This document shows, in pieces, positions 1 through 7,780 of a stretch of DNA of 61,983 nt. The first letter of the stretch is position 1; every line of letters starts with the position of its first letter. The stretch is from assembly GCA_902623185.1 (NCBI GenBank), contig CACNSW010000005.1, positions 1-61,983 of the forward strand, in the 5' to 3' direction. The DNA is from an uncultured SAR116 cluster alpha proteobacterium (GTDB taxonomy: Bacteria > Pseudomonadota > Alphaproteobacteria > Puniceispirillales > Puniceispirillaceae). The translations under genes were made by a program, and so were the position numbers. A model generated the notes under the pieces. It saw only the letters and a program-made list of their open reading frames with translations, made no database searches and had not been told where the DNA came from.

Positions 1-1383
1 ATCCTGTTTCGTGATAACTACGCAGATCTTGATTACCTCAATAGTTATGCTGATTGTCCAGGTGTTTTGCGTGATCATCTGACAAACAAGACCCCTACGT
101 GGGCAAGTGCGATTACCGGCTTATCAGTTGATAAAATTGAGGCGTTCGCGAAGCTTATTGGCAAAACGCCAAGAAGTTATTTTCGCCTTGGTTATGGTTT
201 TACTCGCCAGCGCAATGGAACTGTCAACATGCACGCTGCCCTTTCCATCGCCACGGTTCTTGGTGCGTGGAAATATGAGGGTGGTGGGGCATTTCATAAC
301 AACACGAATATTTACGGCTGGAACAAAAAGCTTATTGAAGGATTAGACCTTGATGAGCCAGCCCGAATGTTAGACCAATCTCGCATTGGTGAAATTCTGT
401 GCGGTGAAACCACAGCCTTGCGCGGTGGAGGCCCGGTACGGGCAATGCTGATCCAAAACACTAATCCAGCTGTCGTGGCGCCCGATACGAACAAAGTCCT
501 TGAGGGTTTGCGAAGAGATGATTTGTTTTTGGTCGTGCATGAGCAATTCATGACCGAAACAGCAGTCATGGCTGATATTGTGTTACCAGCCACTATGTTT
601 CTTGAGCATGATGATATTTACCAGGGAGGTGGGCATCAGCATATCATGCTGGGTCAGAAAATTGTTGATCCACCGGGAAAATGTCGTTCAAATCATGAAG
701 TTATATCAGAACTTGGTGAACGTCTTGGATTATCACATGCAGGATTTAAGATGGAGGGGACTGATGTCATCCGCCATACTCTAGTAGAGTCCAAGAAGCC
801 AACTTGGAACAAATTTTCAGAAGAACCATGGTTTGATTGTCAGCCTGATTTTGATCAATCGCATTATTTGAAGGGTTTCTCATTTAAAGATGGGAAGTTT
901 CGCTTCTCTGTTGACTGGGGAGCGTTCTTGCCAAGTGGCTATGTCAGTCATGAGATCTTGAATACAATGCCATCTCTACCCGATCACTGGGATGTATTGG
1001 AATCCACCAGACTAGATTCACAATTCTGTCTGGTGACCGCGCCCGCAAGGCATTTTTTGAATTCAAGTTTTACCGAAACAAAGACATCACGCGGCCTTGA
1101 GGAGCGTCCGTGCGTAATGATCCATCCCCTTGATGCGGATGAGTGTAATATCGCGGATGGTAGCGTTTGTCAGATTAGTAATGATCGCGGGCAAATTCTT
1201 ATCCACGCCAAGTATTTTGAGGGTATAAAACGGGGTGTTCTTGTGGTCGAGAGTCTGTGGCCGAACAAAAGCTATATTGGCGGCATTGGCGTGAACAGCC
1301 TTACCGGTGCGGACCCTATCGCTCCGGTTGGTGGCGTGGCGTTTCATGACAATGCGGTATGGATCAAAGCCCATGACGGATGA
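1..1383 (+). CDS. Molybdopterin oxidoreductase, C-terminal part (partial at window start)
   Basis: The reading frame is open from base 1, so the N-terminus lies outside the window; 460 residues are visible. The sequence has the look of the DMSO-reductase/formate dehydrogenase superfamily: the stretch around LIQNTNPAVVAPD, then VMADIVLPATMFLEHDD, and a C-terminal molybdopterin-dinucleotide-binding domain starting near LVTAPARHFLNSSF. The N-terminal [4Fe-4S] cysteines and the Mo-ligand residue cannot be checked here. Substrate is unknown; formate or another small C1/N1 compound would suit the neighbours but is inference. The next gene starts inside its last codons, suggesting translational coupling with the nitrile-hydratase-like set. 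Confidence 0.85.
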   Translation: MLFRDNYADLDYLNSYADCPGVLRDHLTNKTPTWASAITGLSVDKIEAFAKLIGKTPRSYFRLGYGFTRQRNGTVNMHAALSIATVLGAWKYEGGGAFHNNTNIYGWNKKLIEGLDLDEPARMLDQSRIGEILCGETTALRGGGPVRAMLIQNTNPAVVAPDTNKVLEGLRRDDLFLVVHEQFMTETAVMADIVLPATMFLEHDDIYQGGGHQHIMLGQKIVDPPGKCRSNHEVISELGERLGLSHAGFKMEGTDVIRHTLVESKKPTWNKFSEEPWFDCQPDFDQSHYLKGFSFKDGKFRFSVDWGAFLPSGYVSHEILNTMPSLPDHWDVLESTRLDSQFCLVTAPARHFLNSSFTETKTSRGLEERPCVMIHPLDADECNIADGSVCQISNDRGQILIHAKYFEGIKRGVLVVESLWPNKSYIGGIGVNSLTGADPIAPVGGVAFHDNAVWIKAHDG

Positions 1384-1768
1384 TAAACAGGCAAAGAGCC
1401 ACACTCATGTTGAGACAAGAGGTGCGCATGATCTTGGTGGTTTCCTCAATTATTTGCTGGCCCATGGCATTGACGCGCGCATATCGCGTGAGGAAATGCC
1501 CACGACACCTTATGAAGAACGTGCTGATGCTATGCTGCTGTTGCTCAGCAATGCTGGAAAAGGCTTATTGAATATCCACGCGATGCGGAGGGCATCAGAA
1601 AAATTCTCACATGAGGATTACCTAAAATTATCCTATTACGATCGCTGGCTGAGGGCGATTGTGGCCCTGTGCATTGAAACAGGCATATTCTCTACACAGG
1701 AGTGGGAAGCTAAAAAACGGCAAGTGATGAGGCGAAACAAATTTTCCCAACAACGGCAAAGTGATTGA
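1373..1768 (+). CDS. Nitrile hydratase / thiocyanate hydrolase beta subunit, N-terminal half
   Basis: A 131-residue protein matching the N-terminal domain of nitrile hydratase beta: HDLGG near residue 19, and a helical stretch ending YDRWLRAI..LCIETGIFS near residues 90-110. In thiocyanate hydrolase and toyocamycin nitrile hydratase the beta chain is split in two; here the C-terminal half follows as its own gene. Activator proteins of nitrile hydratases share this fold, so an assembly-factor role is the alternative. The ATG at 1373 is chosen because it overlaps the end of the molybdoenzyme gene by 11 bases and puts HDLGG at the usual distance from the N-terminus. Confidence 0.8.
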   Translation: MTDDKQAKSHTHVETRGAHDLGGFLNYLLAHGIDARISREEMPTTPYEERADAMLLLLSNAGKGLLNIHAMRRASEKFSHEDYLKLSYYDRWLRAIVALCIETGIFSTQEWEAKKRQVMRRNKFSQQRQSD

Positions 1769-1769
1769 A

Positions 1770-2057
1770 ATGGGTAAGAAGCAGGGTTTTTTGAATGGAC
1801 AGTTTGTTCGTGTTAAAAGCCTTTGGTCAGCAGAGCATCATCGGGTCCCCCACTACTTGAAAGGTAAGATTGGTCAAGTAATTTCTTGCCTTGGACATGT
1901 CGAAAACCCAGAGATGAGAGCTTACTTCAAAGATAATCGTGATCCATACATACTTTACCGTGTCCGTTTTACACATGCGCATTTGTGGGGTGGTAACAAG
2001 ATGGATGAAATATTCGCTGATCTTGCTGGCAAATGGCTTTCTGAGTTAGAGGAGTGA
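1770..2057 (+). CDS. Nitrile hydratase / thiocyanate hydrolase beta subunit, C-terminal half
   Basis: A 95-residue protein with the SH3-like C-terminal domain of nitrile hydratase beta: HHRVPHYLKGKIGQV near residue 25 corresponds to the family pattern H-x-R-x-P-x-Y-x-x-G-K-x-G, followed by YRVRFTHAHLWG and a C-terminal segment where family members have YxDLWExYL. It lies directly behind the N-terminal half, one base after its stop. A GTG at 1761 is an alternative start overlapping the previous gene; neither has a clear Shine-Dalgarno sequence. With its neighbours it should form the beta part of an alpha-beta-gamma type enzyme. Confidence 0.8.
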   Translation: MGKKQGFLNGQFVRVKSLWSAEHHRVPHYLKGKIGQVISCLGHVENPEMRAYFKDNRDPYILYRVRFTHAHLWGGNKMDEIFADLAGKWLSELEE

Positions 2058-2059
2058 GG

Positions 2060-2686
2060 GTGGCCAATTACGAGACCAATCACCATACCAAAGACGCTGA
2101 CGTTGATAATGAACCTCTATTAGAAGGCGAAATTTGGGAGGTAGCATTGCGCGAATTGCTCTTGCTTAAGAGGGTTATCACCAACGCCGAACTCAACGAA
2201 CAATTAAATAGAACGGCGTCTCAAACATTTGCCATTGGTGCCTCTGTGATTGCACACGCTTGGGCTGATGAAAATTTCAAAAAGTCACTACTTTCCAATC
2301 CAAAGGCCATGATCGCAGATCTTGGGTATGATGTTTCATCAATGCCTGATTTAGTAATTGTTAGTAACACGCCGGATATCCATAACGTTATTGTATGTAC
2401 GTTATGCTCTTGTTATCCCCGATATATGCTTGGCCCTCCGCCAGATTGGTACCGTAGTGCCGCCTACCGCGCGCGTATCGTGCGTGATCCACGTGAGGTT
2501 TTAATCGAATTTGGGCTCGAAATAAGTGCAGAAACAAAAATCCGAGTTTATGACAGTACCGCTGATTTGCGATATATGGTTCTGCCTCTTTGTCCGGTTA
2601 GTGTTGAGAATATGGCGGTTGCTGACCTGCAGGTACTTGTCACCCGAGATAGCATGATTGGCGTTGGAGCACCAAAATCGCCGTAG
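2060..2686 (+). CDS. Nitrile hydratase alpha / thiocyanate hydrolase gamma subunit (cobalt type)
   Basis: This is the catalytic metal-binding subunit. The claw motif VCTLCSC is present (cysteines near residues 113, 116 and 118), followed by YPRYMLGPPPDWYRSAAYRAR and RDPREVLIEFG, all characteristic of the family. Thr in VCTLCSC is the form seen in Co(III) enzymes, whereas iron enzymes have Ser. The motif cysteines are expected to be oxidised to sulfenic/sulfinic acids. The enzyme would hydrate a nitrile to an amide, or thiocyanate to carbonyl sulfide and ammonia. The GTG at 2060 is preferred because GGAG lies five bases upstream; a GTG at 2054 overlaps the previous stop and is possible. The protein is about 208 residues, normal for nitrile hydratase alpha. 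Confidence 0.9.
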   Translation: MANYETNHHTKDADVDNEPLLEGEIWEVALRELLLLKRVITNAELNEQLNRTASQTFAIGASVIAHAWADENFKKSLLSNPKAMIADLGYDVSSMPDLVIVSNTPDIHNVIVCTLCSCYPRYMLGPPPDWYRSAAYRARIVRDPREVLIEFGLEISAETKIRVYDSTADLRYMVLPLCPVSVENMAVADLQVLVTRDSMIGVGAPKSP

Positions 2687-2884
2687 CGTGTGATTGATTC
2701 AAAGTGTGATTACTCACTTGCACTAGTGACTTTGTGGTCTGCTAGCAATTGAATACGGGTGGCGAGAAGTTAAGTTGTGGTATCAAAAATCCAATTAGCA
2801 TTACTAAAAATGGTCGTAAAAACATGATTATTGGCTCTGCTTGTGGTACCGTAAAAACTGCGAATTGTTATGTGAGGTGTGCCA

Positions 2885-3901
2885 ATGTCGGTTGAGGCTT
2901 GTGTTGTAAATCTTGGTGACGTCGAGTTGCAAAGTGGTGTTGTTCTGCCAAACCTAAAGATCTCACACAAAACTTTTGGAACATTAAATCCTTCCCGTAA
3001 CAACGTCATTCTGATGCCAACATTTTACGGTGGAAGGCATCAAGATTATGAGGCAATGATTGGCATTGATAAGGCTCTAGACCCCTCAAGGTACTTTATT
3101 GTAGCGGTTGATATGATGTGCAATGGCCTCTCATCATCGCCCTCGAATGCTGAAGGCTCAATTTCAGGAGTCAATTTTCCAAAAATTACTCACTGGGACA
3201 ATGTGCATGCCCAGCAGAAAATGCTTGAGCAGGAATATGGAATTGAATCACTGGCAATGGTGACTGGATTTTCTATGGGTGGACAACAGGCAAATCATTG
3301 GGCTGCCATTTTTCCGGATCGCGTTGAGAGGATGATCTCGTGGTGTGGCAGCGCATCGACATCTCCTCACAACTGGGTTTTTCTCGAGGGGGTCAAAGCA
3401 GGCCTTTTGGCCGATCCAACTTTTGCTGACGGGACTTATACAGATGTGCCTGAAGCTGGCATTCGTGCCTTTGCACGGATATGGGCTGGATGGGGGCCGT
3501 CACAGGCTTTCTACAGGCGTAAATTGCACCAGCAGTTGGGCCAGGAAACAGCTGCGGCTCATATGCAAGAGTTCTGGGAGCCAAACTTTCTAGCTTTTGA
3601 CGCAAATGACCTTTTAGGAATGATGCACACATGGCAAGTGGCAAATATTGCAGATAATGATCTGTACAAGAGTGATTTTGAAGCCGCTTGTAAAGCAATT
3701 ACGGCTAATACAATACTCATGCCATGCGAGACGGATCTTTACTTTCCTGTTGCTGACAATGAAATCCAGGCTTCATTTATGTCGAATGTTGAGCTGCGTC
3801 CTATTCAATCTGACTGGGGCCACATAGCGGGTGCACCTGGACTAAATCCAGTTGATAGCGCCTTTATCGATAGGGCACACCGTGATTTGCTCGCTTTGTA
3901 A
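2885..3901 (+). CDS. MetX-like alpha/beta hydrolase (homoserine O-acetyltransferase family)
   Basis: A 338-residue alpha/beta-hydrolase of the homoserine O-acetyltransferase family. The nucleophile elbow GFSMGGQQ places Ser at about 130, with candidate Asp at 284 (CETDLYFP) and His at 313 (DWGHIAGAPG). The N-terminal blocks (LPNLKISHKTFGTLN, NVILMPTFYGG) and DxxGxxxSS-like region also match. The family includes true acetyltransferases and hydrolases of unknown specificity. Sitting between a nitrile-hydratase set and a formamidase, it may act on an ester or amide in that pathway rather than in methionine synthesis; that is inference. Start at ATG 2885 has GAGG seven bases upstream. Confidence 0.75.
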   Translation: MSVEACVVNLGDVELQSGVVLPNLKISHKTFGTLNPSRNNVILMPTFYGGRHQDYEAMIGIDKALDPSRYFIVAVDMMCNGLSSSPSNAEGSISGVNFPKITHWDNVHAQQKMLEQEYGIESLAMVTGFSMGGQQANHWAAIFPDRVERMISWCGSASTSPHNWVFLEGVKAGLLADPTFADGTYTDVPEAGIRAFARIWAGWGPSQAFYRRKLHQQLGQETAAAHMQEFWEPNFLAFDANDLLGMMHTWQVANIADNDLYKSDFEAACKAITANTILMPCETDLYFPVADNEIQASFMSNVELRPIQSDWGHIAGAPGLNPVDSAFIDRAHRDLLAL

Positions 3902-3954
3902 ACTCCGTAGAACAAACACCGCTTTTTATTGCTGTTATGAAGGAACATTTTGAC

Positions 3955-4893
3955 ATGACAATAGGTAAAACCCCAAAAGGTAGAGTGCTTTTTCATCGGG
4001 ATGAGCTTAAATTTGCCTTTGCCGCAACAGACAATTTTGTCGGTAGCATTAACCCTGGCGAAGTCTTTGAGGTTGAATCTGAGATAAACATAAATGGTGG
4101 CGTGTTGACGAGTTTGGATAAACGGCTAACGGAAGACGACGTTACGCTACCCTTTGTAAACCCAGTAACTGGGCCGATTGAGGTCATAGGATCCAAAGCT
4201 GGCGATATGCTGAAGATAACCATACACAAGGTTGCTGTTGATGGAATAGGCACCACAGCATTATGGCCTGGAGTTGGTATTTTTCCAGATTGGTGTCGGC
4301 AGAAAGAATTCGGTATCAAAAACCACAATGTATTAGTTAAGGATGGGATCGTTCACTGGTCGGATAAGGTCAAATTATCGGCAAAACCAATGATTGGCTG
4401 CATCGCCACTGCGCCTGTTAATGGAGGCTTGATGACAATCGATTGTGACAAAGTTGGTGGAAACCTTGATGTGCAAGAAGTGACCGACGGTAATGTCGTA
4501 ATGTTGCCCGTTCATCATGACGGTGCATACCTCTATCTTGGTGATTGCCATGCTATTCAAGGGGATGGTGAATGTAACGGTATGGGTGCGATCGAGATTG
4601 CAGCACATTTAACAGTTGAAGTTGAGGTTTGCCCACGTCCACTGGAAATGACATGGCCACGGATTGAGACGCCAACTCACTTGTGTACAATTGGGTGTGC
4701 GCGGCCGTTAGAAGATGCAATGCGAACAGCATTTCAAGAGATGGTTTATTGGTTAAATGCTGATTTTGCGCTGAGCTACGAAGATGCCTACATGCTTCTT
4801 GGGCAAGTGGCGGAGGCGAGATGCACGCAGATGGTAAATCCAAAATATAGTTATATTTGCAAAATATCGAAAGACGTGTTGAACCAGCTTTAG
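3955..4893 (+). CDS. Acetamidase/formamidase family protein
   Basis: A 312-residue member of the FmdA/AmdA family, which releases ammonia from formamide, acetamide or related short amides. The family block HHDGAYLYLGDCHAIQGDGE is present near residues 187-206, followed by CNGMGAIEIAAHLTVEVEV. Length fits the short (AmdA-like) branch, in contrast to the longer paralogue at 21344-22669. It stands 53 bases after the MetX-like gene and downstream of the nitrile-hydratase set, so it is a good candidate to hydrolyse the amide made by that enzyme. ATG 3955 is preferred because AGGA lies upstream at 3941-3944; ATG 3937 is an alternative without Shine-Dalgarno. Confidence 0.85.
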   Translation: MTIGKTPKGRVLFHRDELKFAFAATDNFVGSINPGEVFEVESEININGGVLTSLDKRLTEDDVTLPFVNPVTGPIEVIGSKAGDMLKITIHKVAVDGIGTTALWPGVGIFPDWCRQKEFGIKNHNVLVKDGIVHWSDKVKLSAKPMIGCIATAPVNGGLMTIDCDKVGGNLDVQEVTDGNVVMLPVHHDGAYLYLGDCHAIQGDGECNGMGAIEIAAHLTVEVEVCPRPLEMTWPRIETPTHLCTIGCARPLEDAMRTAFQEMVYWLNADFALSYEDAYMLLGQVAEARCTQMVNPKYSYICKISKDVLNQL

Positions 4894-4957
4894 CGACAAA
4901 GATTTTGGATCACTTTATTGCAAAACTATAGAGCGTCGATTTAAGGGGATATATATA

Positions 4958-5371
4958 ATGACATATACGATAAACATGACACGCATTAATTACATGGCAG
5001 CGAGTAAAATGATGAAGGCAGCCGTTGCCAGAGCTGACGAGATGAACGTGCCACAATGTATTGCAATTATGGACCCGTCGGGAGGACTTGTTTGCTTTGC
5101 ACGAACTGATGGAGCGGCTGATCTCGCTTCTGGTCCAGCTTATGCAAAGGCCAGGGTGGCGGCAGAACGTCAACATCCATCTGGCGCACTGCCGGTAGAA
5201 TTTGAAGCTGGTGTAGCCTTTGCTACTGGCGGTAAATACACTAACTTGCCGGGTGGATTGCCGATCGTCTTGGACGGTGTCCATATAGGTGGAATTGGAG
5301 TTAGTGGTGGTTCAGGAGACGATGATCTTGATGTTGCAAGAGCCGGCCTCGCTGCCATCGGCGCCAGCTAA
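4958..5371 (+). CDS. HbpS/GlcG-type heme-binding protein (DUF336)
   Basis: A 137-residue protein of the GlcG/HbpS (DUF336) family. Visible family features are AxxxAxxMxVPxCIAIMDPSGGLVCFAR near residues 25-50, AYAKARVA near 65, and the C-terminal GGLPIVLDGVHIGGIGVSGG block near residues 100-120. Members bind heme or small ligands, or occur in operons for glycolate and other small-molecule oxidation; a catalytic role is not settled. It ends the plus-strand nitrile-hydratase cluster and faces the unknown pair at 5390-6648. AGGGG upstream of ATG 4958 supports the start. It is not beside glcDEF, so the name glcG is not used. Confidence 0.85.
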   Translation: MTYTINMTRINYMAASKMMKAAVARADEMNVPQCIAIMDPSGGLVCFARTDGAADLASGPAYAKARVAAERQHPSGALPVEFEAGVAFATGGKYTNLPGGLPIVLDGVHIGGIGVSGGSGDDDLDVARAGLAAIGAS

Positions 5372-5389
5372 TAGTTTGTAAAGCTCAAA

Positions 5390-6013
5390 TCACTTGTCTG
5401 GGAAAATCCAGGTTTCTGAATAATATAAAAATGCTGTCGAGAGCGCTAAACCTGCTTGTTCTCGAGAGACCGGCTTGCCCTCTAACCGCCGTCCATTTAC
5501 TTCGACAAAACATGATTTTGAGTCAACTAGCAAGCTATACATCACATGCTCACCGGTACCAGTTAACTCTGGCGGCAATTCAAGCGCCGTTGGCTTGCCC
5601 AGTTCTTCCCAAACCAATTTGATTGTCAAGCCACCACCTGTCACCGTCTCGCTGTAGAAATTTCCACATGGGTCTCCGTCGCTAACGACTTCATCAATTG
5701 TCAATTGCGAGCTTGCCGAATAAGCAGGTGCATTACCAAAGGTGCCAAGTTTTTCGATGAATCCAGTCTTGATATAGTCACGCAAAGCTTCATTGTCCGC
5801 CATTATCACATTGCAGCATTCTGGCAAGCCAGCACCTGTACTCGGATTTTCATACAATAAAAGGATTTTCCCGGGTCCAACGGGTGACCACACGATCCGA
5901 AAGAAAAGCATCAAGACTGACCAATCGCCGTCCGGATGTGTTTTCAATAGCATCCCAGGATTTTCACCTGTCCAATCGACGCCACCTGTCCTCACATTTG
6001 GTTTTATTGGCAT
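5390..6013 (-). CDS. Unknown protein, paralogue A of a tandem pair
   Basis: I do not recognise this 207-residue protein. It has no signal peptide, membrane segment or known cofactor motif that I can see. It is clearly paralogous to the next gene: both begin with V-D/E-W-T/S-GENPG, then K..P-D/E-GD-W/Y-SV and LFFRIV.SP.G, share AG.PE..N in the middle, and end with NG..L.G...R followed by STAFL..SETW..P. It is the last gene of a minus-strand operon containing a Rieske oxygenase and an ABC importer, eight bases after its paralogue. A two-subunit or hetero-oligomeric function linked to the imported substrate is possible. Confidence 0.75.
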   Translation of the reverse strand: MPIKPNVRTGGVDWTGENPGMLLKTHPDGDWSVLMLFFRIVWSPVGPGKILLLYENPSTGAGLPECCNVIMADNEALRDYIKTGFIEKLGTFGNAPAYSASSQLTIDEVVSDGDPCGNFYSETVTGGGLTIKLVWEELGKPTALELPPELTGTGEHVMYSLLVDSKSCFVEVNGRRLEGKPVSREQAGLALSTAFLYYSETWIFPDK

Positions 6014-6021
6014 GGTTTTCC

Positions 6022-6648
6022 CTACCCATTTCCATTCGGATTAACCCAGGTTTCAGATAAAGCGAGAAAAGCGGTGCTCATCTTGCGACCGAAGAATTGT
6101 CGGTCAACTACTCGACCCTTTAATGACGTTCCATTTATGGAAATTCTAGCATCGTTAGCCTCCAAAAATACGGCATACATGTCATGCGCCTTGGTAGCTG
6201 ATGCATCTGGGCCAACTTCAATAGCCATAGGTGGTTGAAGGTCTTTCCAAACCATATTTACCCTCACACCACTCGCGACTAGCTCCTCACAATAGCTGTG
6301 TGGCATAGTTTGGTTAATTTGTGTGTTGCTGGTAACATCAAACCAAGTCATGGCATTAACACCAACTCTACCAACCAATGTTGGAAATTTAGAGGCAAAA
6401 TTTTTGATTAGGTAATTCATCATCGGGCGGTTATCCGTGAGACACAAATTTGGGACTTCTGGATAGCCAGCTGCGTTGTCTGGTTCGCCAAGGACAATGG
6501 CTCCAACACCACGTCCATACGGCGACAATACAATCCTGAAAAACAAAGCTACAACTGAGTAATCACCTTCAGGATCTGACTTCAAATAAATTCCTGGGTT
6601 TTCTCCAGACCATTCAACAGAGCCAGGGTTAACAGGTATTCGGATCAT
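6022..6648 (-). CDS. Unknown protein, paralogue B of a tandem pair
   Basis: A 208-residue protein of unknown function, similar along its whole length to the neighbour at 5390-6013 (shared SGENPGIYLK / TGENPGMLLK and STAFLxxSETW motifs at the two ends). The conserved tryptophans, GENPG and the N-G-x-x-L-x-G segment look like binding-pocket or surface motifs rather than a known catalytic site. It follows the ABC ATPase gene by 19 bases in the same direction, so co-expression with the importer and oxygenase is expected. The conservation of both copies in tandem suggests that both are functional; divergence in the middle third suggests different partners or ligands. Confidence 0.75.
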   Translation of the reverse strand: MIRIPVNPGSVEWSGENPGIYLKSDPEGDYSVVALFFRIVLSPYGRGVGAIVLGEPDNAAGYPEVPNLCLTDNRPMMNYLIKNFASKFPTLVGRVGVNAMTWFDVTSNTQINQTMPHSYCEELVASGVRVNMVWKDLQPPMAIEVGPDASATKAHDMYAVFLEANDARISINGTSLKGRVVDRQFFGRKMSTAFLALSETWVNPNGNG

Positions 6649-6667
6649 AATTTATTCCTTACCGGCT

Positions 6668-7735
6668 TCAGTTTAAGAGGATGTTGCAATCTTCTGGTAA
6701 CCAACTAACGTACACAGGGTTTCCAATTTCAAAGCTATTTAACTTGGGTGGACATTCTACTTTGATGCAATCGCCGCTCTCAAGCTCTACTGATATTTTC
6801 ATGACATTTCCAGAGAACAATGCCTCCGAAACAACTCCCTTCAAACTATTTTGAGATTTTCGAGCAGCTTTTGGTGTGATTTTTATATCTTCAGGTCTTA
6901 TTGCCAGGAATGTTGTTGTGCCTTGCCGCAATGATTTGTCATGCTGAGCCCTAATTTTTTGGCCCTGGTATTCAAGTTCGGTAATGTTGTCTTTTTGCAC
7001 AGTTACATTACAGTTGAGGACATTAACTTGGCCGATGAAATTTGCTACAAATACTGACTGGGGGCTTGAATAGATGCCTTTCGGGGAGCCAATTTGTTCT
7101 ATGACGCCTTGGTTCATGACAACAATTCTGTCTGACATGTTCATGGCTTCAGATTGGTCATGCGTAACGTAAACGGCGGTGATGCCAAGTTCTTGTTGAA
7201 TGCGCCTAAGTTCCGTTTGCATTGTCTCTCGAAGTTTTAAGTCGAGCGCGCCTAGCGGTTCGTCCATCAGCAATACGCTTGGCGGGTGAGCTACAGCTCG
7301 AGCTACTGCAACACGTTGCGCTTGACCACCAGAGATTTCACTCGGATAGCGGTCCGCTGCCTCTTCGAGCTTGATTAATGCCAGCAAATCATCGACGCGT
7401 TCTTTGATCGCGGCTTTTTCATAACGACGTTCGACCAAGCCAAAGCTGATATTTTCGCTTACAGTTAAATGGGGAAATAAGGCATAGTCCTGAAAAACCA
7501 TGCCGATTTGTCGATGTTGAGGCGCGATTCCCGTAACATCTTTGTCACCAAAATGAATGGCGCCGCTGGTTGGCTGGATAAAGCCCGATATCAAACGCAG
7601 AGTGGTGGTTTTGCCACACCCAGATGGACCCAGGAGGGTGAGAAACTCGCCCTCCTTAATGTCCAATGAGACGTCATTAACGGCCATTGTCGATCCATAA
7701 CTTTTCACAATTTTATCAAGTTTAACACCAGACAT
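6668..7735 (-). CDS. ABC transporter ATPase, spermidine/putrescine (PotA) type
   Basis: A 355-residue ATPase of the PotA-type importer family, acting at the inner face of the cytoplasmic membrane. Walker A GPSGCGKTT lies at residues 36-44, the Q-loop FQDYALFPHLTV near 81-93, signature SGGQ at 135-138, Walker B VLLMDEP ending near 160 and H-loop VTHDQSEA near 197. The C-terminal 100 residues form a TOBE-type domain (FLAIRPEDI). ATG 7735 is chosen because GGAG stands four bases upstream; an upstream TTG at 7753 would only add six residues. It completes the importer encoded by the next three upstream genes. Substrate may be a polyamine-like or small organic N compound. Confidence 0.93.
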   Translation of the reverse strand: MSGVKLDKIVKSYGSTMAVNDVSLDIKEGEFLTLLGPSGCGKTTTLRLISGFIQPTSGAIHFGDKDVTGIAPQHRQIGMVFQDYALFPHLTVSENISFGLVERRYEKAAIKERVDDLLALIKLEEAADRYPSEISGGQAQRVAVARAVAHPPSVLLMDEPLGALDLKLRETMQTELRRIQQELGITAVYVTHDQSEAMNMSDRIVVMNQGVIEQIGSPKGIYSSPQSVFVANFIGQVNVLNCNVTVQKDNITELEYQGQKIRAQHDKSLRQGTTTFLAIRPEDIKITPKAARKSQNSLKGVVSEALFSGNVMKISVELESGDCIKVECPPKLNSFEIGNPVYVSWLPEDCNILLN

Positions 7736-7780
7736 ATTACTCCACCAACTCAACGACGTTTTATTTTATTTTACCACAAC

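Noticed and set aside
2721-2728. Palindrome CACTAGTG between the nitrile-hydratase set and the MetX-like gene
   Set aside because: Too short and without a T-run to call a terminator, and no known operator matches.
4958-5371. Naming the HbpS-like gene glcG because glcDEF is in the window
   Set aside because: It lies more than 40 kb from glcDEF and the family is broad.
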